Source: JBHJHP01 sp042219825
Lineage (GTDB): Bacteria; Bacteroidota; Bacteroidia; Bacteroidales; UBA5342
Length of the DNA stretch: 64,000 nt
Direction: 5' to 3'
Assembly (NCBI RefSeq): GCF_042219825.1
Contig: NZ_JBHJHQ010000009.1
Span: 227,639-291,638 of the forward strand
A program made the translations under genes and the position numbers. Under the pieces are notes generated by a model. That model saw only the letters and a program-made list of their open reading frames with translations. It had not been told where the DNA came from and made no database searches. This document shows positions 18,201 to 26,729 of this stretch, piece by piece. Numbering within the stretch: position 1 is the first letter of the stretch; each line of letters opens with the position of its first letter.

Positions 18201-18801
18201 GTTCAATTCGAACCTGATCCGTAATAATTAAGGAAACCGGCCTGAAAATCCCCATGGGTTGGGAGCCTTCAGAAAATCCCCATTCAGGACTACAGCCTCC
18301 GCATACCCAGGGCAGATCGCGTATATCTGCCGGATGATCAGCACGAACCGCCAGAATATTTTCACCATCAAAACGGACATGATCCGTTACATCAAGGGTG
18401 AATGTGGTTCGTCCGCCGGCATGATATCCCACGAATACACCATTTAACCAAACAGAAGCATAAGACCCAACTCCCTCAAAGAAAAGGAAATACTGTTTGT
18501 CTTTTTTATGTTCTACAGTAAATGTTTTTCTGTACCAGGCATATCCATGGCGGTTGCCATGCATCAAACGACGGTATCCTCCGTAATCATCCCAGTTGTG
18601 TGGAACATCTACCCTGATCCAACCTTCTGTTTCAAAACCGGCAGCCTCAAATCCATCGTAAGCATGAATATTAGTATCATTGGCAATGGTTTGCCAGTTA
18701 GTGTTCAGTGAAATTTCATGCCGGACCGGGTTCTTTTTACCGCACGATGCCAGAATAAAAATGAGTAGAACCGGTAATATAAACGTTTTCAGGTATTGCA
18801 T
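15298..18801 (-). CDS. GH2-family glycosidase with malectin-like domain
   Basis: 1167 aa lipoprotein (signal ending LASC, Cys20). N-terminal sugar-binding jelly roll at about 28-195 (VWLNGVFVGYH), Ig-like domain at about 205-310, then a TIM barrel with acid/base E436 in WGLQNEC and likely nucleophile E504 in NGEYGAW. Residues about 720-890 look like a malectin/CBM57-type domain (YRVNCGGPDY, GSYRVDLFFVEPWYG), and further beta domains reach the C-terminus. GH2 covers beta-galactosidases, beta-glucuronidases and beta-galacturonidases. The LQNEC and GEYGAW motifs depart from classic LacZ, so an acidic-sugar substrate is possible but unproven. Last gene of the long minus-strand block, separated from GH127 by a gap with palindromes. 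Confidence 0.88.
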   Translation of the reverse strand: MQYLKTFILPVLLIFILASCGKKNPVRHEISLNTNWQTIANDTNIHAYDGFEAAGFETEGWIRVDVPHNWDDYGGYRRLMHGNRHGYAWYRKTFTVEHKKDKQYFLFFEGVGSYASVWLNGVFVGYHAGGRTTFTLDVTDHVRFDGENILAVRADHPADIRDLPWVCGGCSPEWGFSEGSQPMGIFRPVSLIITDQVRIEPFGVHIWNDTTISEDLAKLSLTTEIKNYGDKEERIELRSLLVDEDGREIKRDIKSVLLKPGVPDTVTQYFVNIDHPNLWSIDDPYLYTVQSSVIINGKVVDEINTPYGIHWTKWDIKGDNPTNRFYLNGKPVFINGTAEYEHMMGQSHAFSKQQILSRVDQIRAAGFNAFRDAHQPHNLRYQSRWDSLGILWWPQMSAHIWYNEPGFKENFRVLLRDWVKERRNSPSIILWGLQNECTMSPEFTRECTDIIREMDPGASTQRLVTTCNGGTGTDWDVIQNWSGTYGGDPDNYDKELSEQLLNGEYGAWRSIDWHSEGGFDAQGPLTEDRMWQLMESKIRLGEAASDRACGQFHWLFNSHDNPGRTQAGEGYRDIDRVGPVNYKGSITIWGEPLDVYYMYRANYAPEETDPMVYIVSHTWPNRWEKPGVKDGINVFSNCDEVELFNGVRQNSLGKKRKGQVGTHFTWNKVDIQTNVLYAVGYENGKEVASDVVILNLLPVDPDLQKLSGDTQPLTDQDKNYLYRVNCGGPDYIDQEGNLWMADVHKDTTGWGSVSWTDNYDNLPAFYGSQRQTWDPIEGTSEWDLIRTYRYGRHRLAYEFPVADGSYRVDLFFVEPWYGTGGGLECENWRLFDVAINDEVMIKDLDIWKLAGHDRLLKKTVQVNVTGGLLKISFPEVKSAQAVISAIAISTDEKDLKPAPPSKRLITIENGAGWRSNTWLNIGDRVYSDRDIKFVSLPPILYSAEWIQTPANPDTKGSIRFKEDADLYIGFKQEVQWPEWLGDFQKLKDTIRTSLNGGTTYNVYRKRILKETSFAFPSSGSEEMYIIAALPVTNLDVPIDRRPTVKYEAEAASKGGKTVTTVILDEPCTLVPGKNDVIEWRFSVGLASKYGLQFRYMNKGKEDVPVEAEIRAADGRLIWKGEYVFPVADVKWRGMRTDTQTTINAGTYTLRLKALKQGPLYFDYLRTQ
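18778..18791. promoter_or_regulatory. Possible LacI-type operator inside the first codons of the GH2 gene
   Basis: On the minus strand this reads TGAAAACGTTTATA, 13 of 14 positions identical to the reverse complement of the operator at 15264. It lies in codons 4-8 of the GH2 gene, so it may be chance or a roadblock-type operator. Confidence 0.35.
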
Positions 18802-18940
18802 AATTTTTATTTTTCCGATTTTGTATTCTGTCTAATTATCAACTGTAGATATAGAATTGAAGCCATGATTTGCATTTACCTCAAATCTCTTAGCGCTAAT
18901 CGCTACAAACTTAACAACATCAAGCTTTATAAAAACCAAA

Positions 18941-18987
18941 TCCTCCGTCCGTCAATTGACGGACACCTCCTTTTGAAAAAGGAGGAC
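18941..18987. repeat. REP-like pair of palindromes between GH127 and GH2 genes
   Basis: A perfect 18-bp palindrome GTCCGTCAATTGACGGAC (18947-18964) is followed by a second hairpin, CCTCCTTTT (18966-18974) pairing with AAAAGGAGG (18977-18985). TCCTCC at 18941-18946 can also pair with GGAGGA at 18981-18986. This lies in the 214-nt gap after the GH127 stop. It resembles a dispersed extragenic palindromic element and could also stop or stabilise the transcript. Confidence 0.6.
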
Positions 18988-19015
18988 AACTTGTATTCTA
19001 TATCCTGCCCTTATC

Positions 19016-21052
19016 TTAGTATACTAAAGGCAACCAAACCGACATATCGCCTACTCCCCGGTTATCCCATGCATAATATGGGATCAGCTTCAATGGTACT
19101 TTCTTTTCTTCAACGGCTTTCACCTTCCTGTAAAGATTGTTTTGATCCCACTTTTTATCGTTTATCAATACACCGTCTCCCTGCAAAGCCATGATCTTCG
19201 CCCCATCGATTTCAATCATTTCGGGCTTCAAATCATTTTTAACCGGAATACCAACCTGAAACAAATTTACGTCTTTTGGCAAATCCATAGATTCCAGACA
19301 ATACACTACCGGTCCACGTTTTACAGCTATCTGATTCCGGTTTTCCTCCACCAGTGGATTGGCAGCAATCAAATCGACTTCCATGGGGAAAGTGAGTTCT
19401 ATTTTATCTCCCTTTTTCCATTTTCGGTCAATACTGACATATGTACCACTTATGATTTCTTTCTCCACCGGATAACCGTTTACTTTTACAATTGCAGCGT
19501 CACACCAGCCCGGGATTCTTACATGAACAGGAAACTGACCTTTAGGAGCGTTTTTAATGTTTAACGTTACATCTCCGTTCCATGGATAATCTGTTATCTG
19601 ATCAATGTCCAGAACCTGCTTTTTACCCAATTTCTTATGTAGTTCGTTGCCCCCGTAGAAGTTGACCCATAAGCCATCATCTGATATACTGTACATATAA
19701 TTACTGATCTCAGCCACCGTGCGAATGGTATTGGGTGGACAACAGTTGCAGTAACTGATATATTCCTCTCTGTCCTTTGACCAGCGCAGTTTATAGGGCA
19801 AATCCTGTGATACTTCCAGTGGATTGGTATAAAAATACCGCTTTCCGTCAAGGCTTACGCCTGCCAGCAGACTGTTATACATGACCTCCTCCATTACATC
19901 GGCATATTTCGCATTACCGGATGCCAGCAACATGCGCCAGTTCCACAACAGGTTTCCGATGTTGGCACACGATTCATTATGAGCCGTCATATTCGGTAAC
20001 TGGTAATCATGGCCGTATGCCTGATGAACCTGCTGAATTTCCGACGGATCATAGCTTGTACCGTTAGGAGAAACACCATCGTACAATGCTCCACAGGCAC
20101 CGGTGACATACAATTTGGTCTCAACCAGATCGTTCCAGATGGCATCCAGTGCATGCATCAATGTCGTGTCACCGGTTTCGGCATATACATCAGTTACACC
20201 TGCATACAAATAATTGGCCCGGACGGCATGGCCCACTGCTTTGGTTTGCTCACGAAACGTAATCCTGTCCTGGTTATGGTCATGTCCGTCTTCCACCATG
20301 CTCCGTATGTCAATCAATCCTTTGGCAAGTTCCAGGTATTTCGGGTCACCCGTTGTTCGGTACATTTCCGTAACACCCATATAATGAGAAGGACAAATGG
20401 CATTTAAAGCCAGTTCCTTTTTATTCCGCTGATAGAAATTATACAGAAAATCAGTCGCCTTTATGGCAATGTCCAGCAAATTGGTTTTACCGGTTACTCG
20501 GTAATGCAGACAGGCAGCCGTCATGAGGTGTCCCATATTATAAGACTCGAAATCAAGCCGTTCAGCAAATTCATTCTTTGCTCCTTTTTCCTTCAACTGT
20601 TCAATAACAACCGGCGTGTGAATGTAACCATCCGGTCGCTGTGTTTCTCCGATGATTGTGATGATGGAATCCAGTTCATGATCCACTTTCTCTGTAGGAT
20701 CCATGGCATAAACCATGATCAGGCCTTCCAGAATTTTGTAAAAATCCCCGTCATGAAATGGTGGTCCCACATGTTCTCCTTTTTTCAACCCTGCTGCAAT
20801 TTCAAAATTAGCAAAGCCGTGGCTGATGGAATCATTCATGTACATTGCCATCATATGCGGTACCATGCTCTCTTCGCAAACCTTAAACCGGTCTGCCCAA
20901 AACCCATCTGTCCATGTCACATCCGATATGTCCAGCGGAGCCATTCTGGCATACGGACTTTCTGATGTATTGACCAGGCTTTTCTCCTGTGCTCCCAGTT
21001 GTATTGCCAACATCAAAAGCAACACTGGTATGATATGTTTTAAATGTCTCAT
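19016..21052 (-). CDS. GH127-family beta-L-arabinofuranosidase-like protein
   Basis: 678 aa with a cleavable signal peptide (cut near LGAQ, residue 21). (alpha/alpha)6 barrel with the zinc/cysteine active site of GH127: E360 and C362 in HNESCANIG, and C437/C438 in CNCCPPN. In characterised members the last cysteine of this set is the nucleophile and the Glu plus three Cys bind Zn. The family hydrolyses beta-L-arabinofuranosides; relatives act on other pectin sugars including rhamnogalacturonan II side chains. All key residues are present, so it should be active. It overlaps the upstream GH78 gene in an ATGA arrangement, implying coupled translation and one shared oligosaccharide target. Confidence 0.9.
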   Translation of the reverse strand: MRHLKHIIPVLLLMLAIQLGAQEKSLVNTSESPYARMAPLDISDVTWTDGFWADRFKVCEESMVPHMMAMYMNDSISHGFANFEIAAGLKKGEHVGPPFHDGDFYKILEGLIMVYAMDPTEKVDHELDSIITIIGETQRPDGYIHTPVVIEQLKEKGAKNEFAERLDFESYNMGHLMTAACLHYRVTGKTNLLDIAIKATDFLYNFYQRNKKELALNAICPSHYMGVTEMYRTTGDPKYLELAKGLIDIRSMVEDGHDHNQDRITFREQTKAVGHAVRANYLYAGVTDVYAETGDTTLMHALDAIWNDLVETKLYVTGACGALYDGVSPNGTSYDPSEIQQVHQAYGHDYQLPNMTAHNESCANIGNLLWNWRMLLASGNAKYADVMEEVMYNSLLAGVSLDGKRYFYTNPLEVSQDLPYKLRWSKDREEYISYCNCCPPNTIRTVAEISNYMYSISDDGLWVNFYGGNELHKKLGKKQVLDIDQITDYPWNGDVTLNIKNAPKGQFPVHVRIPGWCDAAIVKVNGYPVEKEIISGTYVSIDRKWKKGDKIELTFPMEVDLIAANPLVEENRNQIAVKRGPVVYCLESMDLPKDVNLFQVGIPVKNDLKPEMIEIDGAKIMALQGDGVLINDKKWDQNNLYRKVKAVEEKKVPLKLIPYYAWDNRGVGDMSVWLPLVY

Positions 21053-23763
21053 TTCCTCCGAATTTCAAATTTATACACGCCTGAACCAACCTGAACAAGC
21101 TTCCGATTCCCGTCGTACCCGATTACTGGATATTCACTTTTCTGATTTAACGGTTTCCCCGCTGAATATATCTCTTCTGATTCTGAAACAGGCAAATGAA
21201 TCTCTGCCATAGTATTGACCGGAATCTCAATTTCAAGCAACAGCTTTTCCGATTCATATTTCCATTCCGATCGTATTACTCCGTACATGGACTGAAGTTT
21301 TGCTTTTGCAAAACCAAGTTCCTTTGTGGGATAAGGTTTTATTATAATCTTTTTATAACCCGGTGTTTCCTCATCCTGTGTTATGCCGGCCACGTAGGAG
21401 TACAACCAGTCACCAACAGCCCCGTAAGCATAATGGTTAAACGAATTCATTCCCACAGTCTGAAAGGAGCCATTCGGCTTAATTCCGTCCCAGCGTTCCC
21501 AAATGGTGGTTGCTCCCTGCGTTACCGGATAGAGCCATGACGGATATTTTTTGTTAAAGAGTAATTTATAGGCAATATCAGGATAACCGCTTTCTGTCAG
21601 GGCCTGGCACAGAAAGGGTGTTCCAAGAAAACCGGTTGTTAAATGACCAAAATGGTTAACATCGGCCACCAGCCGTTTGGCTGCATGTTCTTTCAACTCA
21701 TCCGGAATCACACCAAAAGCCAGTGCCAACGCATAAGCCGTCTGTGTATTGGATGTCAGTCTGCCGGTTTTCGTCAGAAACTCAGTATTAAAAGCATCCT
21801 TAATTTTTGGACGTAACGTTGTATAACGTTGTTCATCATCAACTTTCCCCAGTAAACCTGCAATCTTCTGCATCAAACCGGTTGTGTAATAAAAATAGGC
21901 TGTCGCTATCAGATCTTTATCCGTATGTGCCCCTGCATAACCGTAATCCGGGGCATTGTAAAACAAAGAATAATATTCCGCAAACGACAACCAGTCGCCA
22001 AAATGAAAACCTGCATTAAAGATCAGATCTTCACCCGATTCACGAATCATGTACTCTTCCCATCCTTTCATGGAAGCATATTGCTCCTCCAGAATACGTT
22101 TATCGCCAAATTTCCGGTAAACCGTCCAGGGAATTACAACTACCGCATCGGCCCAACCAGTCGCACCAAACCCATCAGACCATCCTGTTCCGGCTCCATC
22201 CTCAATGACGTTCGGAACCACCCATGGCACACTTCCATCCGCTTTCTGGTCCGGAATAAAATCCTTCATCCATTTGGTATAAAAAGCAGCTGTATCGCGG
22301 TTAAAGCATGCGGTTGGTGCAAATACCTGTGCATCTCCGGTCCATCCCAAACGTTCATCGCGTTGCGGACAATCGGTCGGTACATCCAGAAAATTCCCGC
22401 GTAAACCCCAGTCAATATTCTGCTGCAACCTGTTAATAAGGGAATCACCACATTCAAAGGTTCCGGTCTGAGCCATATCTGAATGCACAACCCGGCCATC
22501 AATGTCATCCAACGAAATTTCCCCATCGTAGTCTGAAACACGTACATAGCGAAAACCGTGAAATGTAAATCGTGGTTCATACTCTTCAATGCCGTTGCCT
22601 TTAAAAATATAGATATCTTCAGCTCTTGCAGACCGGAGGTTATCCAGGTACACATTGCCATCCTGATCCAGGACTTCGGCATGGTTTAATGTAATTTTCC
22701 TGCCTTTTGCACCTTTCAGCCTGAACCGGACCCAGCCCACCATATTCTGGCCCATATCGAAGACCATTTCACCTTTTGGCGTGACCAACGTTTTGACCGG
22801 TTTCAGTGTTTCTGTTATTCTTACAGGAACACCTTCAGACGCCACGAGCTTATCAAAGCCATAGTTTTTTATGACGACTGATCCCCAACCGGATGCATCA
22901 AATCCTGCCTTATCCCAGTTCTCCATTTCCAGACGTGCATCATAGGTCTCCCCATTATAAATATCGGATTTCAGAATTGGCCCTGTGGATGATTGCCATG
23001 ACTCATCCGTTATGATCCACTCCTCTGATCCATCATCGTATTCCACTATTATCTGACATAACAAAGCCAGCTTATCGCCATACAGGTTTTTATTGCCCTG
23101 CCAGACCAGATAGCCACGATACCAGCCATCACCAAGAATTACTCCAACAGCATTGGCACCTGCCTGAATATCCCGGGTCACATCGTACACCTGATACTGT
23201 AAACGGTGGTTATAACTGGTCCAGCCGGGAGTGAACAGGTCCTCACTGACTTTACGACCATTCATGTGCAACTCATATAAACCATGGGCAGTGATATAGG
23301 CTGTTGCTTTACTGATATTTTTATCCGTACTGAATTCCTTTCTTAAAAAGGGAGAAGGTGCCGAGTCTGATGGATCTTCCTTGATGCCCGGTTCTATCCA
23401 TTGTGCTTTCCAGTCCTTGCTATGAAACAAACCCATTTCAAAGAAAGCCGTTTCACTCCATTCTGATTCATTGCTGTAGTTATCCCAGACTTTCACTTTC
23501 CAGTAAACCCTTTGTCCTGATGTAAGCTCCTCTCCGCCGTATACCACTTGCACAGACTGTTTCGATTCAACCTTACCGGAATCCCAGATCAGGTCATGTT
23601 CATTTCTCAAATCTGATCCAGATGACGCACAGAGAATTCTGTAAGCTGCCTGAGCCACATTCTTACGATCATCAGAGATCATCCAACTTAACCTCGGTTG
23701 ACAAGGTTTTAATCCAAGCGGATTTGTTTTATATTCTGTTTTTAAATCTGTAACTAATATCAT
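21049..23763 (-). CDS. GH78 alpha-L-rhamnosidase, apparently without signal peptide
   Basis: 904 aa. Fn3-like N-terminal domain at about 20-115, beta-sandwich domains at about 145-430, then the (alpha/alpha)6 catalytic barrel with DVPTDCPQRDERLGWTGD (460-477) holding the acidic residues typical of GH78, and a WERWDG segment near residue 740. It releases terminal alpha-L-rhamnose from rhamnogalacturonan or other rhamnosides. The product starts MILVTDLKTEYKT with no hydrophobic leader, and reading upstream in frame meets a TGA with no earlier ATG. It may therefore be cytoplasmic, unlike the lipoprotein GH78 at 47563-50337. Its stop overlaps the GH127 start. Confidence 0.9.
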   Translation of the reverse strand: MILVTDLKTEYKTNPLGLKPCQPRLSWMISDDRKNVAQAAYRILCASSGSDLRNEHDLIWDSGKVESKQSVQVVYGGEELTSGQRVYWKVKVWDNYSNESEWSETAFFEMGLFHSKDWKAQWIEPGIKEDPSDSAPSPFLRKEFSTDKNISKATAYITAHGLYELHMNGRKVSEDLFTPGWTSYNHRLQYQVYDVTRDIQAGANAVGVILGDGWYRGYLVWQGNKNLYGDKLALLCQIIVEYDDGSEEWIITDESWQSSTGPILKSDIYNGETYDARLEMENWDKAGFDASGWGSVVIKNYGFDKLVASEGVPVRITETLKPVKTLVTPKGEMVFDMGQNMVGWVRFRLKGAKGRKITLNHAEVLDQDGNVYLDNLRSARAEDIYIFKGNGIEEYEPRFTFHGFRYVRVSDYDGEISLDDIDGRVVHSDMAQTGTFECGDSLINRLQQNIDWGLRGNFLDVPTDCPQRDERLGWTGDAQVFAPTACFNRDTAAFYTKWMKDFIPDQKADGSVPWVVPNVIEDGAGTGWSDGFGATGWADAVVVIPWTVYRKFGDKRILEEQYASMKGWEEYMIRESGEDLIFNAGFHFGDWLSFAEYYSLFYNAPDYGYAGAHTDKDLIATAYFYYTTGLMQKIAGLLGKVDDEQRYTTLRPKIKDAFNTEFLTKTGRLTSNTQTAYALALAFGVIPDELKEHAAKRLVADVNHFGHLTTGFLGTPFLCQALTESGYPDIAYKLLFNKKYPSWLYPVTQGATTIWERWDGIKPNGSFQTVGMNSFNHYAYGAVGDWLYSYVAGITQDEETPGYKKIIIKPYPTKELGFAKAKLQSMYGVIRSEWKYESEKLLLEIEIPVNTMAEIHLPVSESEEIYSAGKPLNQKSEYPVIGYDGNRKLVQVGSGVYKFEIRRK

Positions 23764-23889
23764 TTTAATTTCTTTACCCGCAGATAACGCGGATTTTCGC
23801 AGATTTCAATATTACTATTCGAGATTCCATTTACTTTTTTTCTCTTATTGCTTAACCTCCATTATACAATAATATTCCATAATTTCCCA

Positions 23890-25176
23890 TCAGGCCCGTT
23901 CCTGCGCAATCTGCTCCAGTGATTTACCTGAGGTGTCCGGCATAAAAAAGAAGCCAACCGCACCACTGATGATCAGAAAGAATGTGAGTAAGCCGGCTAC
24001 CGGTTCTATCCCTACATTTGCCAAAGCCGGAACAAAGAAGCTCCATACACCAAGCAAGGTCCGGCTGATTCCAAACGTCAGTCCCTGAGCAGTACCCCTG
24101 AAAATGGTTGGAAAGAGTTCCTGACTGAACACTTTGTAAAATGCTTCACCTGCTAAAGCCGCACCTGATGAAAACATCAGGATATTTGCAATAATAACCG
24201 GTATGGTAAACGGCAGAAACAGTAGCATTCCATAGGCAACTACCTGCATAATGGCTCCTACTGCCCAAATGGTTCTTCGTGTTTTAAAGTTCCTGTCCGA
24301 GTGTGGCATAAAAACAATCAGGGTCACAATAATAAATATAATAAAACCCGCACTCGACAAGCCAACACTCATTGCCTGACTACCGGCATTCAAGGTTTTA
24401 ATGATATATGGATTAAAAATTCCTGCTGTCCCTGCTGCCAGGTTCCAGAATAAATAAATTACAGCGGTGTATACCAATCCTTTCAAGTTGGAACCGGAAA
24501 AAAGGGTCCTTAAATTAACTTTTGCCGTTGTAGCCGCAACTTTCCATCTGGAAGATTCAGCCAGGCTACGGCGCAGATACCACGTTACTATGGCTACTAC
24601 AAAAAGATGAAGGAAAACAATGCGAATTCCGAGAATGTCCAGATGCGCCAGAAACATGGCCATCCAGAGTACAACAACCGGACCAAAACTCCAGGCCACC
24701 TGGGTAAAACCAAGCAGTTTTCCCCTGGCTTTATCCGGCGCAGCTTCTCCCACATAAGCCAGAGAAGTTGGAACATCAGCACCTACTGCCACACCAATAA
24801 TAAAGGTTCCTGCAAACAACATGACCGGATTCAAAGCAAAAGCAATCAGTAAAATTCCAAAAGCATACACCAGAAGATCTATCTGGTAGATCCGTTTACG
24901 CCCCAGTTTATCTCCAAGTCTACCGCCAATAAATGCGCCAACTGCACATCCTACTGCATTCGGACCGATAGCAGCCAGCAAGCCGATAGCATTGTTTGAT
25001 AAATTCATGTACGATTGAAACAATGACAATCCGGCTCCTAAAGCCACAATTGAACCGGCATCAAGATAAGAAGCCATTCCTGCCAACGCTGAAGCTTTCC
25101 ATTGCTCCCTTGATATTTTATCCATATCCGGATCTTTTTTCAACTCAGTATCCGACATTTTTTTCTGTTCCTTCAT
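23890..25176 (-). CDS. MFS transporter (sugar porter-like)
   Basis: 428 aa with about 12 hydrophobic segments. The loop 2-3 signature GGRLGDKLGRKR (about 84-95) and a second-half PHSDRNFKTRR loop are typical of the major facilitator superfamily. It sits in a row with rhaT and the mutarotase gene and is followed after 126 nt by the GH78 gene, so uptake of a monosaccharide or short oligosaccharide released by these enzymes across the inner membrane is likely. The specific substrate cannot be told. Confidence 0.88.
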   Translation of the reverse strand: MKEQKKMSDTELKKDPDMDKISREQWKASALAGMASYLDAGSIVALGAGLSLFQSYMNLSNNAIGLLAAIGPNAVGCAVGAFIGGRLGDKLGRKRIYQIDLLVYAFGILLIAFALNPVMLFAGTFIIGVAVGADVPTSLAYVGEAAPDKARGKLLGFTQVAWSFGPVVVLWMAMFLAHLDILGIRIVFLHLFVVAIVTWYLRRSLAESSRWKVAATTAKVNLRTLFSGSNLKGLVYTAVIYLFWNLAAGTAGIFNPYIIKTLNAGSQAMSVGLSSAGFIIFIIVTLIVFMPHSDRNFKTRRTIWAVGAIMQVVAYGMLLFLPFTIPVIIANILMFSSGAALAGEAFYKVFSQELFPTIFRGTAQGLTFGISRTLLGVWSFFVPALANVGIEPVAGLLTFFLIISGAVGFFFMPDTSGKSLEQIAQERA

Positions 25177-25273
25177 ATAAAACTTATTAATTTTGAGGTA
25201 TTCTTTATGATTTAATATCTTATAAAATTCGTTTCTATAATTCTACTTATGACCTTGTAATTACAGCTTCTTC

Positions 25274-26320
25274 TTATTCCTGCATTCCACCATAAGCTAT
25301 GATCACAAAAGATGAAACCAAAATCAGCAGGGCCACAATCAGTAAGGCATAGGTTCTGCCTGATACATTTTTCCATTCCTTCATGATGACGCCAATGATG
25401 TAACTGAAAAAAATCAGCATTGACATGTGTAGCACCCAGCTGGCATACTGAAATTTGCCCATATTGACATGCCCCATTCCGTAAAAGAAAAACTGTAAAA
25501 ACCACATGGTACCCGCCAAAGCCGACCATGAAAAGTTTTTGAAGATCAGTTTACGGGGCAAACCGCTTTTTACAGAAAACTCCTTCAGGCTTTTGTTTTT
25601 TACAGCGACGACCATGAACCAAACCATGTTAACAACCCAACAACCGGCTGTAGAAACTATCATCTTGGCATTTCCTTCAAACTGACCGGCACCATGTTCT
25701 GCTGCCATATCGGCTATGGGCTGTCCAAATTCAAGCGATATATTAAACACACCTGAAAGTACACCTGCAATGATGGTTAGGATCAAACCTATAAACATAT
25801 TCGACATTTTCAGTCCATCCTGTTTAGGATTAACCTCGTGTTCCCTTTTGAAACCCGCCCATCCACAAAGTCCGACACCGACCACAGAAACGATCATTCC
25901 AAACAATACGATGTTACCACCGGGCGCCTGAAAATGTTCTGTCAAACCACCAAATATTATCAAAGGCAAAACAGTCCCTACGATTGCTGATATACCAATA
26001 GCCAGAGTATAGGTCAGCGAATAACCAATATATCGGATCGATACACCAAAGGACATGCTTCCGAAACCGTAAACCGCCCCAAGAATGAATGCCATCCAAA
26101 GGGCCTTTGACGGAGCATGAGCAAGGATGTAAAAGAAATCCGGAACCGTAATGGCGCCAATTATAAGTGGCATCAGTATCCATGCAAACATGGCCTGAAC
26201 CAACCAGAATGTGCTCCATGACCATTGTCTGGTCTTTTGATACGGCACATAGCAAGACGAAGCTGATACGCCGCCGACAGCATGTAACAGGGTTCCGATG
26301 ATGGGACTTGAGGGGATCAT
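25274..26320 (-). CDS. rhaT: L-rhamnose/H+ symporter RhaT-like
   Basis: 348 aa integral membrane protein with about ten hydrophobic segments. It opens with HAVGGVSASSCYVPYQKTR, the RhaT-type start, and has YGFGSMSFGVSIRYIGYSLTY in the first half. The family imports L-rhamnose with a proton. It lies directly downstream of the rhamnose mutarotase gene and among GH78 and GH106 rhamnosidase genes, which strongly supports rhamnose as substrate. Rhamnose isomerase, kinase and aldolase genes are not in the window. Confidence 0.9.
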   Translation of the reverse strand: MIPSSPIIGTLLHAVGGVSASSCYVPYQKTRQWSWSTFWLVQAMFAWILMPLIIGAITVPDFFYILAHAPSKALWMAFILGAVYGFGSMSFGVSIRYIGYSLTYTLAIGISAIVGTVLPLIIFGGLTEHFQAPGGNIVLFGMIVSVVGVGLCGWAGFKREHEVNPKQDGLKMSNMFIGLILTIIAGVLSGVFNISLEFGQPIADMAAEHGAGQFEGNAKMIVSTAGCWVVNMVWFMVVAVKNKSLKEFSVKSGLPRKLIFKNFSWSALAGTMWFLQFFFYGMGHVNMGKFQYASWVLHMSMLIFFSYIIGVIMKEWKNVSGRTYALLIVALLILVSSFVIIAYGGMQE

Positions 26321-26347
26321 AGTAAGATTATAAGTTAAAGATAGTTA

Positions 26348-26671
26348 TTAATCCAGATGAAAAATCTCTTCCATATCGCTCCAGAATTCTCCCGGTTTTC
26401 TGTTATCCAGTGGTTCCATCAAAGGTTTAACCACATCCCACCAGCGCTGTGTCTCCTTGTGATCAGCCATTTTTGCCATATCGGCATCAAAATCAGATCC
26501 GGTATATTCAAAGTAGGCAAAGAGGATATTATCCCTGTAAAAAATGGAATAATTAACGAGGTTACATTCCTTAATTTTCGCCAGTACTCCCGGCCACACA
26601 TCAGCATGTTGTTGAATATATTCAACAGCACCTTCCGGTTTGAGCCGGATCATTTGTCCAAATCTTTTCAT
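26348..26671 (-). CDS. rhaM: L-rhamnose mutarotase
   Basis: About 107 aa from the ATG at 26671 (MKRFGQMIRL); the open frame extends 12 codons further upstream from a GTG, but those codons are low-complexity repeat and are left out. Small alpha/beta-barrel protein of the RhaM family with the conserved QQHADVWPG segment (active-site His) and ETQRWWDVVKPLM (paired Trp). It interconverts alpha and beta anomers of L-rhamnose so that imported sugar can enter catabolism. Located between the UroD-like gene and rhaT. Confidence 0.9.
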   Translation of the reverse strand: MKRFGQMIRLKPEGAVEYIQQHADVWPGVLAKIKECNLVNYSIFYRDNILFAYFEYTGSDFDADMAKMADHKETQRWWDVVKPLMEPLDNRKPGEFWSDMEEIFHLD

Positions 26672-26677
26672 TATCTT

Positions 26678-26712
26678 GAGACATAATACATAAGAAACAA
26701 GACACAAGATTA
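26678..26712. repeat. Short degenerate heptad repeat (AAGANNN-like, five units)
   Basis: Plus strand reads GAGACAT AATACAT AAGAAAC AAGACAC AAGATTA. It is the same 7-nt pattern as the larger array at 30121-30225 but in opposite orientation, between the rhaM start and the UroD-like gene stop. Confidence 0.55.
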
Positions 26713-26729
26713 TCTCAATTTCTATGTTG

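Noticed and set aside
23764..23889. Low-complexity stretch with GCAGATAACGCGGATTTTCGCAGAT upstream of the leaderless GH78 gene
   Set aside because: It looks like the degenerate AT/GC intergenic repeats common in this phylum; too short and imperfect to call a defined element from this window alone.
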